Source: Leucobacter sp. L43
GTDB taxonomy: Bacteria > Actinomycetota > Actinomycetes > Actinomycetales > Microbacteriaceae
Length of the DNA: 64,000 nt
Direction: 5' to 3'
NCBI RefSeq assembly: GCF_016597785.1
Contig: NZ_JAENJG010000001.1
Span: 372,001 to 436,000 of the forward strand
A program made the translations under genes and the position numbers. Each line of letters opens with the position of its first letter. The first letter of the stretch is position 1. The notes under the pieces were generated by a model that saw only the letters and a list, made by a program, of their open reading frames with translations, was not told the origin of the DNA and made no database searches. Shown one piece after another: positions 26,013 to 36,456 of the stretch.

Positions 26013-27209
26013 TCACGACTCGATGACGGTCGAGAGGCGCTCCGGGATCGCCGCAACATACGCCTCGAGGTTCCGACGGGTCTCGGCGACGCTGTCGCCG
26101 CCGAACTTCTCGGTCACGGCATCGGCCAGCACCAGCGCCGTCATGGCTTCAGCCACGACGCCAGCGGCGGGTACAGCTGACACATCGCTGCGCTGGTGGT
26201 GCGCCTTCGATTCCTCTCCCGTGGAGACGTCGATCGTCGGCAACGCGTGCGGCACCGTCGCGATCGGCTTCATGCCTGCGCGCACGCGGAGCACCTGTCC
26301 GGTCGTCATACCGCCTTCGATGCCGCCGGCGCGCGTGGTCTCGCGAGCAATGCGGCCGTTCTCGAGGTGCAGCTCGTCGTGCGCCACCGAACCGCGTCGC
26401 CGCGTGGTCTCGAAGCCGTCGCCGACCTCGACGCCCTTGATCGCCTGAATGCCCATGAGCGCACCGGCGAGTCGAGAATCGAGTCGCCGATCCCAGTGGA
26501 CGTACGATCCGAGCCCAGGTGGCAGACCGTAGGCGAGCACCTCGACGATGCCGCCGAGCGTGTCGCCGGACTTCTTCGTGTCGTCGACCTCTGCGACCAT
26601 GCGAGCACTGGTCTCGCCATCGAAGCAGCGCAGCGGATCGGCGTCGAGAGCGATGACGTCCTCCGGGCGGGGCAGCGCCGATCCGGCGGGAACTGCGACG
26701 TCGCCCATGGAGATCGTGTGGCTGACGAGCCGAATGCCGAGTTCCGCGAGAAATGCGCGGGCGACGGCGCCGAGGGCGACGCGCGCGGCCGTCTCACGGG
26801 CGCTCGCGCGCTCGAGCACCGGGCGCGCCTCATCGAATCCGTACTTCTGCATACCTGCGAGGTCGGCGTGGCCCGGGCGGGGGCGCGTCAACGGCGCACC
26901 ACGGCCGCGCGACTTCTCGGACAGTTCGGTGGCCTCCGCGGACATCACTTCGGTCCACTTCGGCCACTCCGTGTTGCCGATGCGGATGGCGACGGGGCCG
27001 CCGATCGATACGCCCTGCACCACCCCTCCGGAGAGGTTCAGCTCGTCCTGCTCGAACTTCATCCGCGAGCCTCTGCCATAGCCGAGCTTGCGGCGCGCGA
27101 GATCTTCACGGATCCCGTCGAGCGATACGGGGACGCCAGCAGGCAGTCCCTCGAGGACGGCGATCAGTTCGGGGCCGTGAGATTCTCCGGCGGTCAGCCA
27201 ACGCAGCAT
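26013..27209 (-). CDS. aroC: Chorismate synthase
   Basis: The 398-residue FMN-dependent enzyme carries the family signatures [18 protein letters not shown] at the start, [11 protein letters not shown], and RRGSVAHDE. It makes chorismate, the shared precursor of aromatic amino acids and folate. It lies 32 bases after aroE in the same operon. Confidence 0.97.
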   Translation of the reverse strand: MLRWLTAGESHGPELIAVLEGLPAGVPVSLDGIREDLARRKLGYGRGSRMKFEQDELNLSGGVVQGVSIGGPVAIRIGNTEWPKWTEVMSAEATELSEKSRGRGAPLTRPRPGHADLAGMQKYGFDEARPVLERASARETAARVALGAVARAFLAELGIRLVSHTISMGDVAVPAGSALPRPEDVIALDADPLRCFDGETSARMVAEVDDTKKSGDTLGGIVEVLAYGLPPGLGSYVHWDRRLDSRLAGALMGIQAIKGVEVGDGFETTRRRGSVAHDELHLENGRIARETTRAGGIEGGMTTGQVLRVRAGMKPIATVPHALPTIDVSTGEESKAHHQRSDVSAVPAAGVVAEAMTALVLADAVTEKFGGDSVAETRRNLEAYVAAIPERLSTVIES

Positions 27210-27241
27210 ACCCGCTATCCTCCCACACCCGACCGCGAACG

Positions 27242-28105
27242 TCAGACGGCGCGGCGCATCGCGTCGCGCACGGACCCTTCGTCAGCGAGCGGAAGTGCCG
27301 GATCACCGTGCGTGAAGATGCGCACCTGCAGGAGCGCCTGTTCGACGAGCATTTCAGTTCCCGGATGCGCTTCACCGGCCGATGCCCGCCACCGCGAGGC
27401 CAGCGGGGACGGCCACGGATCGTACGCGACATCGAAGAGCGGGATCCGCGCGAGCCACGCGGGGATCCCGATCTGAGCAGCGGCCGGACCGGGCAGGGTG
27501 GAGATCACCAACGAGGGGGCCTCCTGTCCGGTTCCGACCGACGCTGCGGCGCCATCGTCCGCACCGGAACCGCCGTACACGAGTCTCATCGGCGCGGTCG
27601 AGCCTGCGGCTCGAGTCCCATCGAAACGCGTGACGAGCGACCGCCCCGCCGTGGTGTTGCGCGCAAGCAGCGTCACATGCTCCGCGCCGAGTTCGCGAAC
27701 GGCGAGAATCGCAGAGACCGCTGTGGCACCCGATCCGAGCACGATGGTCCGCCGGGCATCCAGCCCGTTCCGGGCGATCGCTGCAGCCAGGCCGGGCACG
27801 TCGGTATTCGCGCCGAACCACGCGCCGTCTTCGAGACGCCGCAGCGTGTTCACGACGCCGCTCTCCGTCGCCACCGGGTCGAGGGTGCTGGCGAGACGGT
27901 GCGCCTCGCTCTTCAGGGGCATCGTGACGGAGAAACCGCGCCACTCATCGCCCCTTCCGTCGAGAAATGCCCGAAGACCCGCCTCGCCGCACCGTACGGC
28001 CGAATAGCGCCAATCGAGGCCCAGCGCACGGTACGCCGCTGCGTGGATCCGCGGGGATCGCGAGTGCGCGACCGGGGAGCCGAGCACCGCGAGCCGCACA
28101 ACCAC
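27242..28105 (-). CDS. aroE: Shikimate dehydrogenase
   Basis: The 287-residue enzyme reduces 3-dehydroshikimate with NADPH. The substrate site is [23 protein letters not shown] and VTMPLK; the nucleotide fold has [11 protein letters not shown]. The GTG start directly follows the mltG stop (TAG-GTG) with AGGG 8 bases upstream. Confidence 0.93.
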   Translation of the reverse strand: MVVRLAVLGSPVAHSRSPRIHAAAYRALGLDWRYSAVRCGEAGLRAFLDGRGDEWRGFSVTMPLKSEAHRLASTLDPVATESGVVNTLRRLEDGAWFGANTDVPGLAAAIARNGLDARRTIVLGSGATAVSAILAVRELGAEHVTLLARNTTAGRSLVTRFDGTRAAGSTAPMRLVYGGSGADDGAAASVGTGQEAPSLVISTLPGPAAAQIGIPAWLARIPLFDVAYDPWPSPLASRWRASAGEAHPGTEMLVEQALLQVRIFTHGDPALPLADEGSVRDAMRRAV

Positions 28106-29203
28106 CTAGCAGCCCTGGTCGGGGTTGGCGGCACACCACTCGTTCAGCTGGCCGATCGCCGATTCGTGCTCCTCCTGGGTCGTGGAGAACACCGACTCCC
28201 CCGTCTCGAGGTTGACGGCGACGAAGTAGATCCAGTCTCCCGCCGGCGGGCTCAGCACCGCCGAGATGGCGTCGCGACCGGGGTTCGCAATCGGTCCCTT
28301 CGGCAGTCCCTTGTGGACGTACGTGTTCCACGGGTTGTCATCCGCGAGCGCTTCATCCGTGGACCAGACACTGCCGTCGGCGTGCTGACCGTACCCGTAC
28401 TGGGCGGTGGAGTCCATCTGCAGGAGCATGTCTTGCGCGAGGCGGTTCTCGATGACCCGTGCGACCTTCGGGAAGTCCTCGATCCGGCCGCCCTCCCGCT
28501 GCACGATGGACGCCCTGGTGAGCACGGCCTCGCGGGACTCCGGAGCGACGCCCATCTCGTCCAGCACCTGGATCTGGGTGCTCACGAGCTCCGCAATGGC
28601 CTCAGCTCCGGTGGTGTCCTCCTCGAACTCGTACGTCGCCGGGAACAGCCAGCCTTCCAGACTGTCCACTCCCTCGGGGAGTCCGTACGCGGCGACGTCC
28701 TCTGTGGCCGCCTGAAGCTCCTCGATGGGGATGCTCGCGCCCGCAGCCACCAGTTCGAGCGTCTGTTCGACCGTCTTGCCCTCCGGGATGATCGCGGTGA
28801 AGGCCATGCGGTTGTCGGGGTTCTGCAGTGCGTCGAGCGCGGCTTGCGCGCTCATCTGCGACTTCACCTTGTACGAACCCGGCAGGAACGCCACCTCTTC
28901 GGGCTGTTCGAGCAGCAGGCTGTAGAAGGCGTCCGCGGTCTTCACCACATCGGCTTCTTCCAGCGAAGCGGCGATGTCCTCACCGATCTCGCCCTCCGTG
29001 ATCACTACGACGACCTCGCCCGAGCCTTCGCCCTCGTAATCGTTCGTGGTCCACCCGAGGGCCTGCGAGATCCCGTCACCGTAATGGGACCACAGATACG
29101 CTCCAGCGCCTGCCAGGCCCCCGAGGAGAAGCAGTGTCACGAGCAGCGAGATGAGTACTCGCCGGCCCGTGCGTCGCCGGTCGTCGCGCGTGCGTGCGTT
29201 CAT
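28106..29203 (-). CDS. mltG: Endolytic murein transglycosylase MltG
   Basis: The 365-residue protein has one N-terminal transmembrane helix (about residues 16-38) followed by a periplasm-facing YceG domain. TRASIVQREGGR carries the expected catalytic glutamate (family consensus ASIVEKE), and LQMDSTAQYGYG, NTYVHKGLPKGPIANPG are diagnostic. It cuts nascent glycan strands and helps set their length. The start overlaps the ruvX stop (ATGA). Confidence 0.93.
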   Translation of the reverse strand: MNARTRDDRRRTGRRVLISLLVTLLLLGGLAGAGAYLWSHYGDGISQALGWTTNDYEGEGSGEVVVVITEGEIGEDIAASLEEADVVKTADAFYSLLLEQPEEVAFLPGSYKVKSQMSAQAALDALQNPDNRMAFTAIIPEGKTVEQTLELVAAGASIPIEELQAATEDVAAYGLPEGVDSLEGWLFPATYEFEEDTTGAEAIAELVSTQIQVLDEMGVAPESREAVLTRASIVQREGGRIEDFPKVARVIENRLAQDMLLQMDSTAQYGYGQHADGSVWSTDEALADDNPWNTYVHKGLPKGPIANPGRDAISAVLSPPAGDWIYFVAVNLETGESVFSTTQEEHESAIGQLNEWCAANPDQGC

Positions 29204-29688
29204 TCGGTGGCCTCCCCGGTCCCCGTCGTCTTCACTTCCGCGGCGTGACCCGGTGCGTGCCCGCTCGATCGTTCGATGTCGAGAGCGTGCTGCAGGATCA
29301 CCACCGCTGCGGCCTGATCGATGATCGATCGGCTCTGTTTCGTGCGTTTTCCGGCAGCCCGCAGATGCGCCTGTGCCGATACGGTCGACAGCCGTTCGTC
29401 GACGAGGCGCACGGGCACGCTCAATCGCGCGGCGAGTCGTTCGGCGAAGCGCGCGGCGTCATCCGTGGACGGCGTGCGCTCTCCGCGCAAGTTGAGCGGA
29501 AGCCCGACCACCGCTTCGAGGGCGTCGTGCTCCGTCACGATGTCGGCGATCCGCGCGATATCTGCGAGGTCATCGGCCGCGCGCGGCACGGTTTCGACGG
29601 GCGTCGCCAGCATCCCGTGAGGATCGCTGCGGGCGACGCCGATACGAGCCTTGCCCACGTCCACGCCGATGCGCACTCCGACCCGCAC
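29200..29688 (-). CDS. ruvX: Putative pre-16S rRNA nuclease / Holliday junction resolvase-like YqgF
   Basis: The 162-residue RNase H-fold protein starts VRIGVDVGKARIGVARSDP, has VVGLPLNLRGERT in the middle, and LVDERLSTVSAQ then DQAAAVVILQHAL at the end, all YqgF signatures. GTG 29688 lies 2 bases after the alaS stop; GTG 29676 is an equally possible start. alaS-ruvX-mltG is a conserved actinobacterial arrangement. Confidence 0.9.
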   Translation of the reverse strand: MRVGVRIGVDVGKARIGVARSDPHGMLATPVETVPRAADDLADIARIADIVTEHDALEAVVGLPLNLRGERTPSTDDAARFAERLAARLSVPVRLVDERLSTVSAQAHLRAAGKRTKQSRSIIDQAAAVVILQHALDIERSSGHAPGHAAEVKTTGTGEATE

Positions 29689-29690
29689 GC

Positions 29691-32345
29691 TCAGCCGCCC
29701 AGGCTGCGCCGGATCTCGGCAAGGGCAGCGTCGATCTGCGAGACGTCGGTGCCGCCGCCCTGAGCAAGGTCGTCTTTGCCTCCGCCGCCTCCGCCGAGCA
29801 CCTGCGCTGCGGTGCGCACCAGCGCGCCCGCCTTCGCCCCGGCCTCGCGACCCGCTGGGGTGGTCGCGGCGATGACGACCGGCTTCCCCCCGGTCTCGCC
29901 CGCCAGCACGACGACGCCCGGCTGCCCTCCGAGCTGCTCTCGAATCGTCAACGCGAGCCCGCGAATGTCGTCGGCGGAGCCCACGGAGCCGACGGAGGCC
30001 AGCACCGCGCGCAGCCCGCCGAGCTGCAGGGCGTCGGCGAGCAACTGCGGAACGCGCTCGCGAAGCTTCTCCGCTTCGAGCGCCGCGATCTTCTTCTCGG
30101 CGGCGCGCAACTGCGCGCCCAGGTCCTGCACCTTCGTGACCAGCTCGCCGCGGGGCACCTTGAGCCCGCCCGTGAGCTGCTGCACGATCGCGCGTTCCGC
30201 AGCGAAGTTGCGGAACGCCTCGATCCCGACGAGCGACTCGACGCGTCGGTTCGTGGATCCCACTGAACTCTCGGAGATGAGATTGATCATCCCGATCTCC
30301 GCGGAGCTGGAGACGTGGGTTCCCGCGCAGAGCTCTCGCGACCACGGGCCGCCGATGTCGACGACGCGCACGCGGTCGCCGTACTTCTCCCCGAACAGCG
30401 CCATGGCGCCGAGCGCCTTCGCCTCGTCGAGGGGCATCTCGCGCGTCACCACCTCGTAGTCTGATCGGATCGCGAGGTTCGAGATCTCCTCGATCTCGCT
30501 CTTCGTCTCGCTCGACAGTGCTTCGGTGTGCGAGAAGTCGAGGCGCAGGTACCCGGCCTTGTTGTAGGACCCCGTCTGGTGGGCGCCTCGTCCGATGACG
30601 TCGCGAAGCGCGGCGTGCACGATGTGGGTGCCGGAGTGCGCCTGGGTGGCCCCCCGTCGGTAGTCGGCGTCGACTCGGGTCTCCGCACGCGCGTCGAGTC
30701 CGATCGTGCCGACTTCCACGCGCACCGTGTGCACGATCAGCCCGGCCACCGGCTTCTGCACGTCGAGCACTTCCGCTTCGAAGCCATCGCCGACGATGTG
30801 CCCCTGATCCGCGTCCTGACCACCGGACTCCGCGAACAGCGACGTCTCGGAGAGCACGAGCTCGGCGATATCGCCCTCATTGGCCTCACGTGCGGGCGCG
30901 CCGTCCACCACGATGCCGAGCACACGGCTCTCGTGCACGAGCTCGTCGTACCCCGTGAACAGCGTCTCGCCCAGACCGCGAAGCTCCTTGTAGATGGAGA
31001 GGTCGGCTCGCTGACCCTTCTTCGCCTTCGCATCGGCCTTCGCACGGTCGCGCTGCTCCTGCATCAGCGATGTGAACACCTCGGCGTCGACCGGCACTCC
31101 GGCCTCTTCCGCGATCTCGAGCGTGAGCTCGATCGGGAAGCCGTGCGTGTCGTGCAGCAGGAACGCGGTGTCGCCCGGCACCGCTGCGCCGGCCGTCTTC
31201 GCCGAGTCGACCGCGGAGTCGAGGATCTGAATGCCGGACGCGAGCGTTCGCAGGAAGGTCTTCTCCTCCGCGTACGCCGCACGGGCGATGAAGTCGAAAT
31301 CCTCGGCGACTGCGGGGTACGCCTCTCGCATCGCATCGCGGGAGACCGGGAAGAGCTCCGAGAAGCTCGGCCCCTCGACCCCGAGCAGCCGCATCGAGAG
31401 CGTCACGCGCCGCAGGAGTCGTCGCAGAATGTAGCCGCGCCCCTCGTTCGAGGGCGTGACGCCGTCTGCGATGAGCATGAGCCCGCTGCGCACGTGATCG
31501 GCGATCACCCGCAGGCGCACATCGTCTGCGTGGTGCTCGCCGTAGGTCTTGCCCGCGATCTCGGCCGCGCGATCCAGCACCGGGCGCACCTGATCGATCT
31601 CGTACATGTTCTGCACGCCCTGCTTGATGAAGGCGACGCGCTCGAGACCGAGGCCCGTGTCGATGTTCTTCTTGGGCAGCTCGCCCACGATGGTGAAATC
31701 GGTCTTCGACTGCACATCTGCGACCTGGTACTGCATGAAGACGAGATTCCAGATCTCGACGTAGCGATCGTCATCGGTCGCCGGACCGCCGTCGATGCCG
31801 TATTCGGGACCGAGGTCGAAGAAGATCTCGGAGCAGGGGCCGGCAGGGCCCGGCTGGCCGGTCGACCAGTAGTTCGTGTCCTTGCCGAGGCGCTGAATCC
31901 GCTCATCGGGCAGTGTGGAATGCTCGCGCCACAGCGCGATCGCCTCTTCGTCCTCCTCGTAGACGGTGACCCAGAGATCCTTCGGGTCGAACCCGAGCCC
32001 GCCGTCGGCCTCACTGGTGGTCAGCAGTTCCCAGGCGAAGCGGATCGCTCCCTCTTTGAAGTAATCGCCGAAGGAGAAGTTGCCGCACATCTGAAAGAAG
32101 GTGCCGTGTCGCGGGGTCTTGCCGACCTCTTCGATGTCATTGGTGCGAATGCACTTCTGCACGCTCGTCGCACGAGCGAACGGCGCAGGCACGAGGCCGG
32201 TGAGGTACGGCACGAACGGCACCATTCCCGCCACCGTGAACATCAGACTCGGGTCGTCGCTCACGAGCGACGCGGAGGGGACGACGGTGTGCCCCTTCTT
32301 CTCGAAGAAGTCAAGCCAACGACGGTGGATTTCGGCGGTCTTCAT
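29691..32345 (-). CDS. alaS: Alanyl-tRNA synthetase
   Basis: The 884-residue enzyme has the class II aminoacylation domain (TSVQKCIRTNDIEEVGKTPRH, GNFSFGDYFK), the tRNA-recognition region, the editing domain with AHSGTHIVHAALR and CAGTHV zinc/active-site motifs, and a C-terminal DHHA1/coiled-coil part. It charges tRNA-Ala and clears Ser/Gly mischarging. First gene of the aro operon by position. Confidence 0.97.
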   Translation of the reverse strand: MKTAEIHRRWLDFFEKKGHTVVPSASLVSDDPSLMFTVAGMVPFVPYLTGLVPAPFARATSVQKCIRTNDIEEVGKTPRHGTFFQMCGNFSFGDYFKEGAIRFAWELLTTSEADGGLGFDPKDLWVTVYEEDEEAIALWREHSTLPDERIQRLGKDTNYWSTGQPGPAGPCSEIFFDLGPEYGIDGGPATDDDRYVEIWNLVFMQYQVADVQSKTDFTIVGELPKKNIDTGLGLERVAFIKQGVQNMYEIDQVRPVLDRAAEIAGKTYGEHHADDVRLRVIADHVRSGLMLIADGVTPSNEGRGYILRRLLRRVTLSMRLLGVEGPSFSELFPVSRDAMREAYPAVAEDFDFIARAAYAEEKTFLRTLASGIQILDSAVDSAKTAGAAVPGDTAFLLHDTHGFPIELTLEIAEEAGVPVDAEVFTSLMQEQRDRAKADAKAKKGQRADLSIYKELRGLGETLFTGYDELVHESRVLGIVVDGAPAREANEGDIAELVLSETSLFAESGGQDADQGHIVGDGFEAEVLDVQKPVAGLIVHTVRVEVGTIGLDARAETRVDADYRRGATQAHSGTHIVHAALRDVIGRGAHQTGSYNKAGYLRLDFSHTEALSSETKSEIEEISNLAIRSDYEVVTREMPLDEAKALGAMALFGEKYGDRVRVVDIGGPWSRELCAGTHVSSSAEIGMINLISESSVGSTNRRVESLVGIEAFRNFAAERAIVQQLTGGLKVPRGELVTKVQDLGAQLRAAEKKIAALEAEKLRERVPQLLADALQLGGLRAVLASVGSVGSADDIRGLALTIREQLGGQPGVVVLAGETGGKPVVIAATTPAGREAGAKAGALVRTAAQVLGGGGGGKDDLAQGGGTDVSQIDAALAEIRRSLGG

Positions 32346-32398
32346 CCGTGGTCTTTCTCTGGAGGTCGATCTGGTGGGTGCGTGAGATGGGGCGAGGA

Positions 32399-32614
32399 TC
32401 AGGCGCGTTCGCGGAATGCTGCGCGCAGCGCCTCGGCCTCGGTCTCATCGTCGGCATCGGCGTCGCGGTACCCGGAGGCGAACGCGCGGCCCAGTTCATC
32501 CACGCCTCGGTTGACCCGTGCGAAGAATCGGCGCCCCTCGGCCGTCTGATTGACGAAGTGCGCACCGACGAACCCCAGTACGACTCCGGTGACCAGCCAG
32601 AATAGCTTGCCCAT
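32399..32614 (-). CDS. Small single-pass membrane protein between rpsD and alaS
   Basis: The 71-residue protein begins MGKLFWLVTGVVLGFVGAHFVNQ, an N-terminal transmembrane helix with conserved-looking glycines, followed by a charged FFARVNRGVDELGRAFASGYR helix and an acidic tail. Function unknown. It lies 53 bases upstream of alaS on the same strand and may be the first gene of that operon. ATG 32614 has GGAGG about 6 bases upstream. Confidence 0.7.
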   Translation of the reverse strand: MGKLFWLVTGVVLGFVGAHFVNQTAEGRRFFARVNRGVDELGRAFASGYRDADADDETEAEALRAAFRERA

Positions 32615-32723
32615 GTTTCGATCCTCCCGTCTGCGTCGATGCACGGCCGCACGGCCACGCATGCTCGAGCACTCGACAAGCTTAGCGGGTGGCCCCTGTC
32701 GCACATCGTGCCCCGAACACAGC

Positions 32724-32758
32724 AAACGGGGCGCCGGATGGAATCCGACGCCCCGTTT
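32724..32758. terminator. Strong terminator hairpin downstream of rpsD
   Basis: AAACGGGGCGCCGGA and TCCGACGCCCCGTTT pair almost perfectly around a 5-base loop. On the minus strand it is followed by TTTGCTGTGTT. It lies 14 bases past the rpsD stop. Confidence 0.8.
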
Positions 32759-32771
32759 CGCTTTCGAGTGC

Positions 32772-33401
32772 TTAGCGACCCGAGTAGTACTCGACCACGA
32801 GCTGCACTTCACAGGTCACGGGGACCTCAGCGCGCTTCGGGCGACGCACCAGGCGAGCCTGGAGCTTGTCGAGCTCGACCTCGAGGTAGCTCGGAACGTT
32901 CGGGAGCACCTCGGCGTGACCGCCGGCAGCTGCGACCTGGAACGGCTCGATCGCTTCCGAGCGCGCCTTGACGTGGATGAGCTGACCCGGCTTCACGCGG
33001 AAGGAGGGGCGATCGACGATCTTGCCGTCGACGAGGATGTGACGGTGCACGACCATCTGACGGGCCTGCGCCGTGGTGCGGGCGAAGCCGGCGCGCAGCA
33101 CGAGCGCGTCGAGACGCATCTCGAGCAGCTCGACCAGGTTCTCACCGGTCAGTCCGTCCTGACGACGGGCTTCCTTGAAGGCGATGGTGAGCTGCTTCTC
33201 GCGGATGCCGTACTGGGCGCGGAGACGCTGCTTCTCACGCAGGCGGACAGCGTAGTCGCTGTCGCTCTTGCGCTTGGTGCGACCGTGCTGGCCGGGGCCG
33301 TAGGGGCGCTTCTCGAGGTAGCGAGCTGCCTTCGGGGTCAGCGCGATGCCGAGCGAGCGCGACAGGCGGGTCTGGGAACGGGTACGCGACGTAGTCGACA
33401 C
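32772..33401 (-). CDS. rpsD: 30S ribosomal protein S4
   Basis: The 209-residue protein has the S4 RNA-binding domain LDALVLRAGFARTTAQARQMVVHRHILVDGK and the N-terminal RLSRSLGIALTPKAARYLEKRPYGPGQHG. The N-terminus lacks a CxxC zinc cluster, so it is the zinc-free form. S4 nucleates 30S assembly. It is a stand-alone rpsD, not in the rpoA operon, as in several Microbacteriaceae. GTG start with AAAGGA upstream. Confidence 0.97.
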   Translation of the reverse strand: MSTTSRTRSQTRLSRSLGIALTPKAARYLEKRPYGPGQHGRTKRKSDSDYAVRLREKQRLRAQYGIREKQLTIAFKEARRQDGLTGENLVELLEMRLDALVLRAGFARTTAQARQMVVHRHILVDGKIVDRPSFRVKPGQLIHVKARSEAIEPFQVAAAGGHAEVLPNVPSYLEVELDKLQARLVRRPKRAEVPVTCEVQLVVEYYSGR

Positions 33402-33432
33402 GTGGATCCTTTCGGGTTTCTGAATTGCGACA

Positions 33433-33457
33433 GCGCGATCTGCAGTTCGGATCGCGC
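33433..33457 (-). repeat. Inverted repeat in rpsD leader
   Basis: GCGCGATC and GATCGCGC are perfect 8-base arms around a 9-base loop, 32-56 bases upstream of the rpsD start. S4 autoregulates through leader RNA in other bacteria; whether this stem does so is unknown. Confidence 0.35.
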
Positions 33458-33669
33458 AGGTTCTCTCGGCCAGGCTGCGCCCGCATCAACCAGTGATGCA
33501 CGCGACGCAACGAACCGTTGTTCGGTGAGGGAACGACCAGTGCAGAAACCCGGCTACAGGGCGACTGCCATCCGATCCCCGCGTGCAGCCAGCAGCGGGG
33601 GCGGTGTTGGCCAGCGGCTAGCTTATCACCTTCCGCGCCCTGATGCGCGTCGCGACCCGCCTGCTGGCT

Positions 33670-35004
33670 TCACTCGCCCCCGCCCCGTGTGATTCGGCGG
33701 ATCTTCTCGAGACGATCCGACACCTCGCGCTCGTTCCCGTGCTGCGTCGGCTGGTAGTACACCTTGCCGCGCAGCTCGTCGGGCAGGTACTGCTGCTGCG
33801 ACACCCCGCGCGGATCGCTGTGCGGATACCGATAGCCCTTCCCGTGGCCCATGCGCTTCGCCCCGGGGTAATGGGCGTCGCGCAGATGCGTGGGCACGAG
33901 CCCGAATCGTCCCGCCTTCACGTCCGCGATCGCCGCATCGATCGCAGTGATCACCGCGTTCGACTTCGGCGCCGTCGCAATGTAGATCGTCGCCTCCGCG
34001 AGCGGGATCCGCGCTTCCGGAAGCCCGATCAGCTGCGTGGCCTCGGCAGCGGCGACCGCGACGCGGAGCGCCTGGGGATCCGCCATGCCGACGTCTTCGG
34101 CCGCGTGCACCATGAGCCTGCGCGCGATGAAGCGGGGATCTTCGCCTGCTTCGATCATGCGGGCCAGGTAGTGGATCGCCGCATCGGGATCGGACCCGCG
34201 CATGGATTTGATGAAGGCGCTGATCACGTCGTAGTGCTGGTCGCCGTTCTTGTCGTATCTGAGCAGCGCACGATCGATCGAGATCGCGACCGTCTCCCCC
34301 GTCACCACCGGGGTCGCGTCGTCTTCCGCACTCGCCGTGGCCGACGCTCCAGCGGCTTCGAGGCCGGTGAGAGCGCGCCTCGCGTCACCGGAGGCGACCT
34401 GCACGAGGGCCTCGTACGCGTCATCGGTCACTTCCACCCGAGCCCCGAGGCCGCGTGGATCCTCGACCGCACGCTCGAGGAGGCGCCGCAGGTCAGGATC
34501 GGCGAGCGGCTCGAGCGTCAGCAGGAGGGATCGCGAGAGCAGCGGACTGATCACTGAGAATGATGGATTCTCGGTCGTCGCCGCCACGAGCGTCACCCAG
34601 CCGTTCTCGACGCCGGGCAGCAGCGCGTCCTGCTGAGCCTTCGTGAACCGGTGAATCTCGTCCAGGAAGAGGACGGTGGCGATATCGTAGAGATCCCGGT
34701 CGTTGAGCGCGCGCTCCATCACCGTGCGCACATCCTTGATCCCGGCGGTGACGGCCGAGAGCTCGACGAAACGCCGGCCGCTCGAGTGCGCGATCGCCTG
34801 AGCGAGCGTGGTCTTGCCCGTTCCCGGCGGACCCCAGAGTATGACGGAGACCGCTCCCCCGCCCCCGGCGGCATCCGAGGCGAGCGTGCGCAGCGGCGAG
34901 CCGGGCTTCAGCAGATGCTGCTGCCCCACGACTTCGTCGAGCGATTGCGGCCGCATTCGCACCGCGAGCGGGGCGGTGTGCGCGGGCGCAGGTCTCGAAT
35001 CCAC
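33670..35004 (-). CDS. rarA: Replication-associated recombination protein A (RarA/MgsA)
   Basis: The 444-residue AAA+ ATPase has Walker [12 protein letters not shown], Walker B FLDEIHRF, sensor [10 protein letters not shown], and the C-terminal MgsA domain with [18 protein letters not shown]-like ending. It acts at stalled replication forks. The GTG at 35004 is only one base from GGAGGT, too close for a ribosome site, but TACGAT ends 6 bases upstream, so a leaderless transcript fits better. MRPQ at residue 17 is an alternative start. Confidence 0.92.
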   Translation of the reverse strand: MDSRPAPAHTAPLAVRMRPQSLDEVVGQQHLLKPGSPLRTLASDAAGGGGAVSVILWGPPGTGKTTLAQAIAHSSGRRFVELSAVTAGIKDVRTVMERALNDRDLYDIATVLFLDEIHRFTKAQQDALLPGVENGWVTLVAATTENPSFSVISPLLSRSLLLTLEPLADPDLRRLLERAVEDPRGLGARVEVTDDAYEALVQVASGDARRALTGLEAAGASATASAEDDATPVVTGETVAISIDRALLRYDKNGDQHYDVISAFIKSMRGSDPDAAIHYLARMIEAGEDPRFIARRLMVHAAEDVGMADPQALRVAVAAAEATQLIGLPEARIPLAEATIYIATAPKSNAVITAIDAAIADVKAGRFGLVPTHLRDAHYPGAKRMGHGKGYRYPHSDPRGVSQQQYLPDELRGKVYYQPTQHGNEREVSDRLEKIRRITRGGGE

Positions 35005-35010
35005 ACCTCC

Positions 35011-35016
35011 ATCGTA
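35011..35016 (-). promoter_or_regulatory. Leaderless-type -10 for rarA
   Basis: TACGAT on the minus strand, then GGAGGT (6 bases), then the GTG start. The TANNNT-to-start spacing matches the other leaderless genes in the window. Confidence 0.45.
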
Positions 35017-35121
35017 CTGACCCGGGATCCCCGGGCTCGAAGCCCGGCACTGTGGCATAGTGGTGGTGACAATTCCGTCCGGTCGGTTCGCCGACCCCAC
35101 ACACGACAGGTGAGCACAATC

Positions 35122-36357
35122 GTGAGCGAAGCGAGCAACGAAACGTCCTGGGGACGAGTCGACGAGGACCGCACCGTCTACGTGCGCGACGGCGATGCGG
35201 AGCGCGTCGTCGGGTCCTTCCCCGACGGCACCCCGGAAGAGGCGCTCGCGTACTTCACGCGCAAGTTCGCGGATCTCGCCGGTCAGGTCACGCTCCTCGA
35301 AGCACGCATCGCACGTGGAACTGCCGACGCATCAGCCGCCGACACGGTCGCCAAGCTCCGCGAGCAGCTCGTCGAGCCCGCAGCGGTGGGCAACATCGCG
35401 GCGCTCCGCGAGCGAGTGGAGAAGCTCGGATCGAAGACGGCGGAACTCAGCGAGAAGCAGAACGCGGAGCGCGAAGCGGCCCGGGCTGAGGCGTTCGCGC
35501 AGCGCGAAGCCATCGCGGTGGAGGCCGAGCGACTCGCGGCCCAGCCGGAAGCCTCGATCCGCTGGAAGGATACGAGCCAGGCGTTCGAGCAGCTCTTCAC
35601 CGACTGGCAGACGGCCCAGCGAAGCGGTCCGCAGATTCCGAAGTCGCAGGCCGACGCGCTGTGGAAGCGATTCCGCTCCGCTCGTCAGACCTTCGATTCG
35701 GCGCGCCGGGCGCACTTCGCGCAGATGGACGCCACGAACAAGGACGTCAAGCAGCGCAAAGAGCGCATCATCGCAGCTGCCGAAGCCCTCGCACCTCGCG
35801 GGGTCGAGGGAATCCCCGCCTACCGCGCTCTGCTCGACGACTGGAAAGCTGCCGGTCGCGCGAGTCGCAAGCTCGACGATCAGCTGTGGGCGCGATTCAA
35901 GGCCGCCGGCGACCTGCTGTACGAGGCCAAGGCAGCGGAAGCCGCCCAGACGAATGAGGAGTACGCCGAGAACCTGACGGCGAAGCAGGCTCTGCTCGAG
36001 GAGGCCGCACCCATTCTCGATGTGCAGGACCACGCTGCAGCGCGCAAGCAGCTGACGGCGATCCAGCTGCGCTGGGACGAACTCGGGCGCGTGCCGCGTG
36101 AGGCGCTTCGCGACATCGAGGGACGTCTCCGCAAGATCGAGGATCACGTCAAGCATCTCGAGGACGAGCACTGGAGCAAGACGAACCCGGAGACGAAGGC
36201 TCGCAGCGAGGGCCTTCGCGGTCAGCTCGAGGCCTCGATCGCCGAACTCTCGGCGGAGCTCGAGGCTGCACGAGCAGCGGGCGACGCGCGTCAGGTGAAG
36301 GATGCTGAGGAGAAGCTCGCGACGCAGCAGTCGTGGCTCGCAGCGATCGGCGACTGA
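35122..36357 (+). CDS. DUF349-domain coiled-coil protein
   Basis: The 411-residue, highly charged, mostly helical protein carries repeated DUF349 units, recognised by W-K-x-x-G/LW-x-RF patterns: [20 protein letters not shown] (about 138), [49 protein letters not shown] and [20 protein letters not shown]. Function is unknown in actinobacteria. Starts at GTG 35122 (AGGTGA 8 bases upstream) or GTG 35110 are possible; the first is preferred. It is divergent from rarA, with about 115 bases between. Confidence 0.85.
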   Translation: MSEASNETSWGRVDEDRTVYVRDGDAERVVGSFPDGTPEEALAYFTRKFADLAGQVTLLEARIARGTADASAADTVAKLREQLVEPAAVGNIAALRERVEKLGSKTAELSEKQNAEREAARAEAFAQREAIAVEAERLAAQPEASIRWKDTSQAFEQLFTDWQTAQRSGPQIPKSQADALWKRFRSARQTFDSARRAHFAQMDATNKDVKQRKERIIAAAEALAPRGVEGIPAYRALLDDWKAAGRASRKLDDQLWARFKAAGDLLYEAKAAEAAQTNEEYAENLTAKQALLEEAAPILDVQDHAAARKQLTAIQLRWDELGRVPREALRDIEGRLRKIEDHVKHLEDEHWSKTNPETKARSEGLRGQLEASIAELSAELEAARAAGDARQVKDAEEKLATQQSWLAAIGD

Positions 36358-36396
36358 ACTTCGGTCAGCCCGTCTTCACGGACCGGGTCGGGCGAG

Positions 36397-36406
36397 TTAT
36401 CCACAG
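36397..36406 (+). promoter_or_regulatory. TTATCCACAG motif upstream of AbiEi-like gene
   Basis: TTATCCACA is identical to a DnaA box, but it is single. Its start lies exactly 60 bases before the ATG at 36457, the same spacing as TTATCCCCACAG before the gene at 14128. Confidence 0.4.
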
Positions 36407-36456
36407 ATCGAGCAGCGCCCGGGGTGCATCGAGCAGCGGTCCGCCACGATGGAGGC

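Noticed and set aside
30528-32549. A 673-codon plus-strand open frame antisense to alaS
   Set aside because: It mirrors alaS, is rich in H/R/L with no recognised domain, and lacks a ribosome site.
36397-36405. A perfect DnaA box TTATCCACA, suggesting oriC
   Set aside because: Single copy, with no dnaA, dnaN or AT-rich region nearby.
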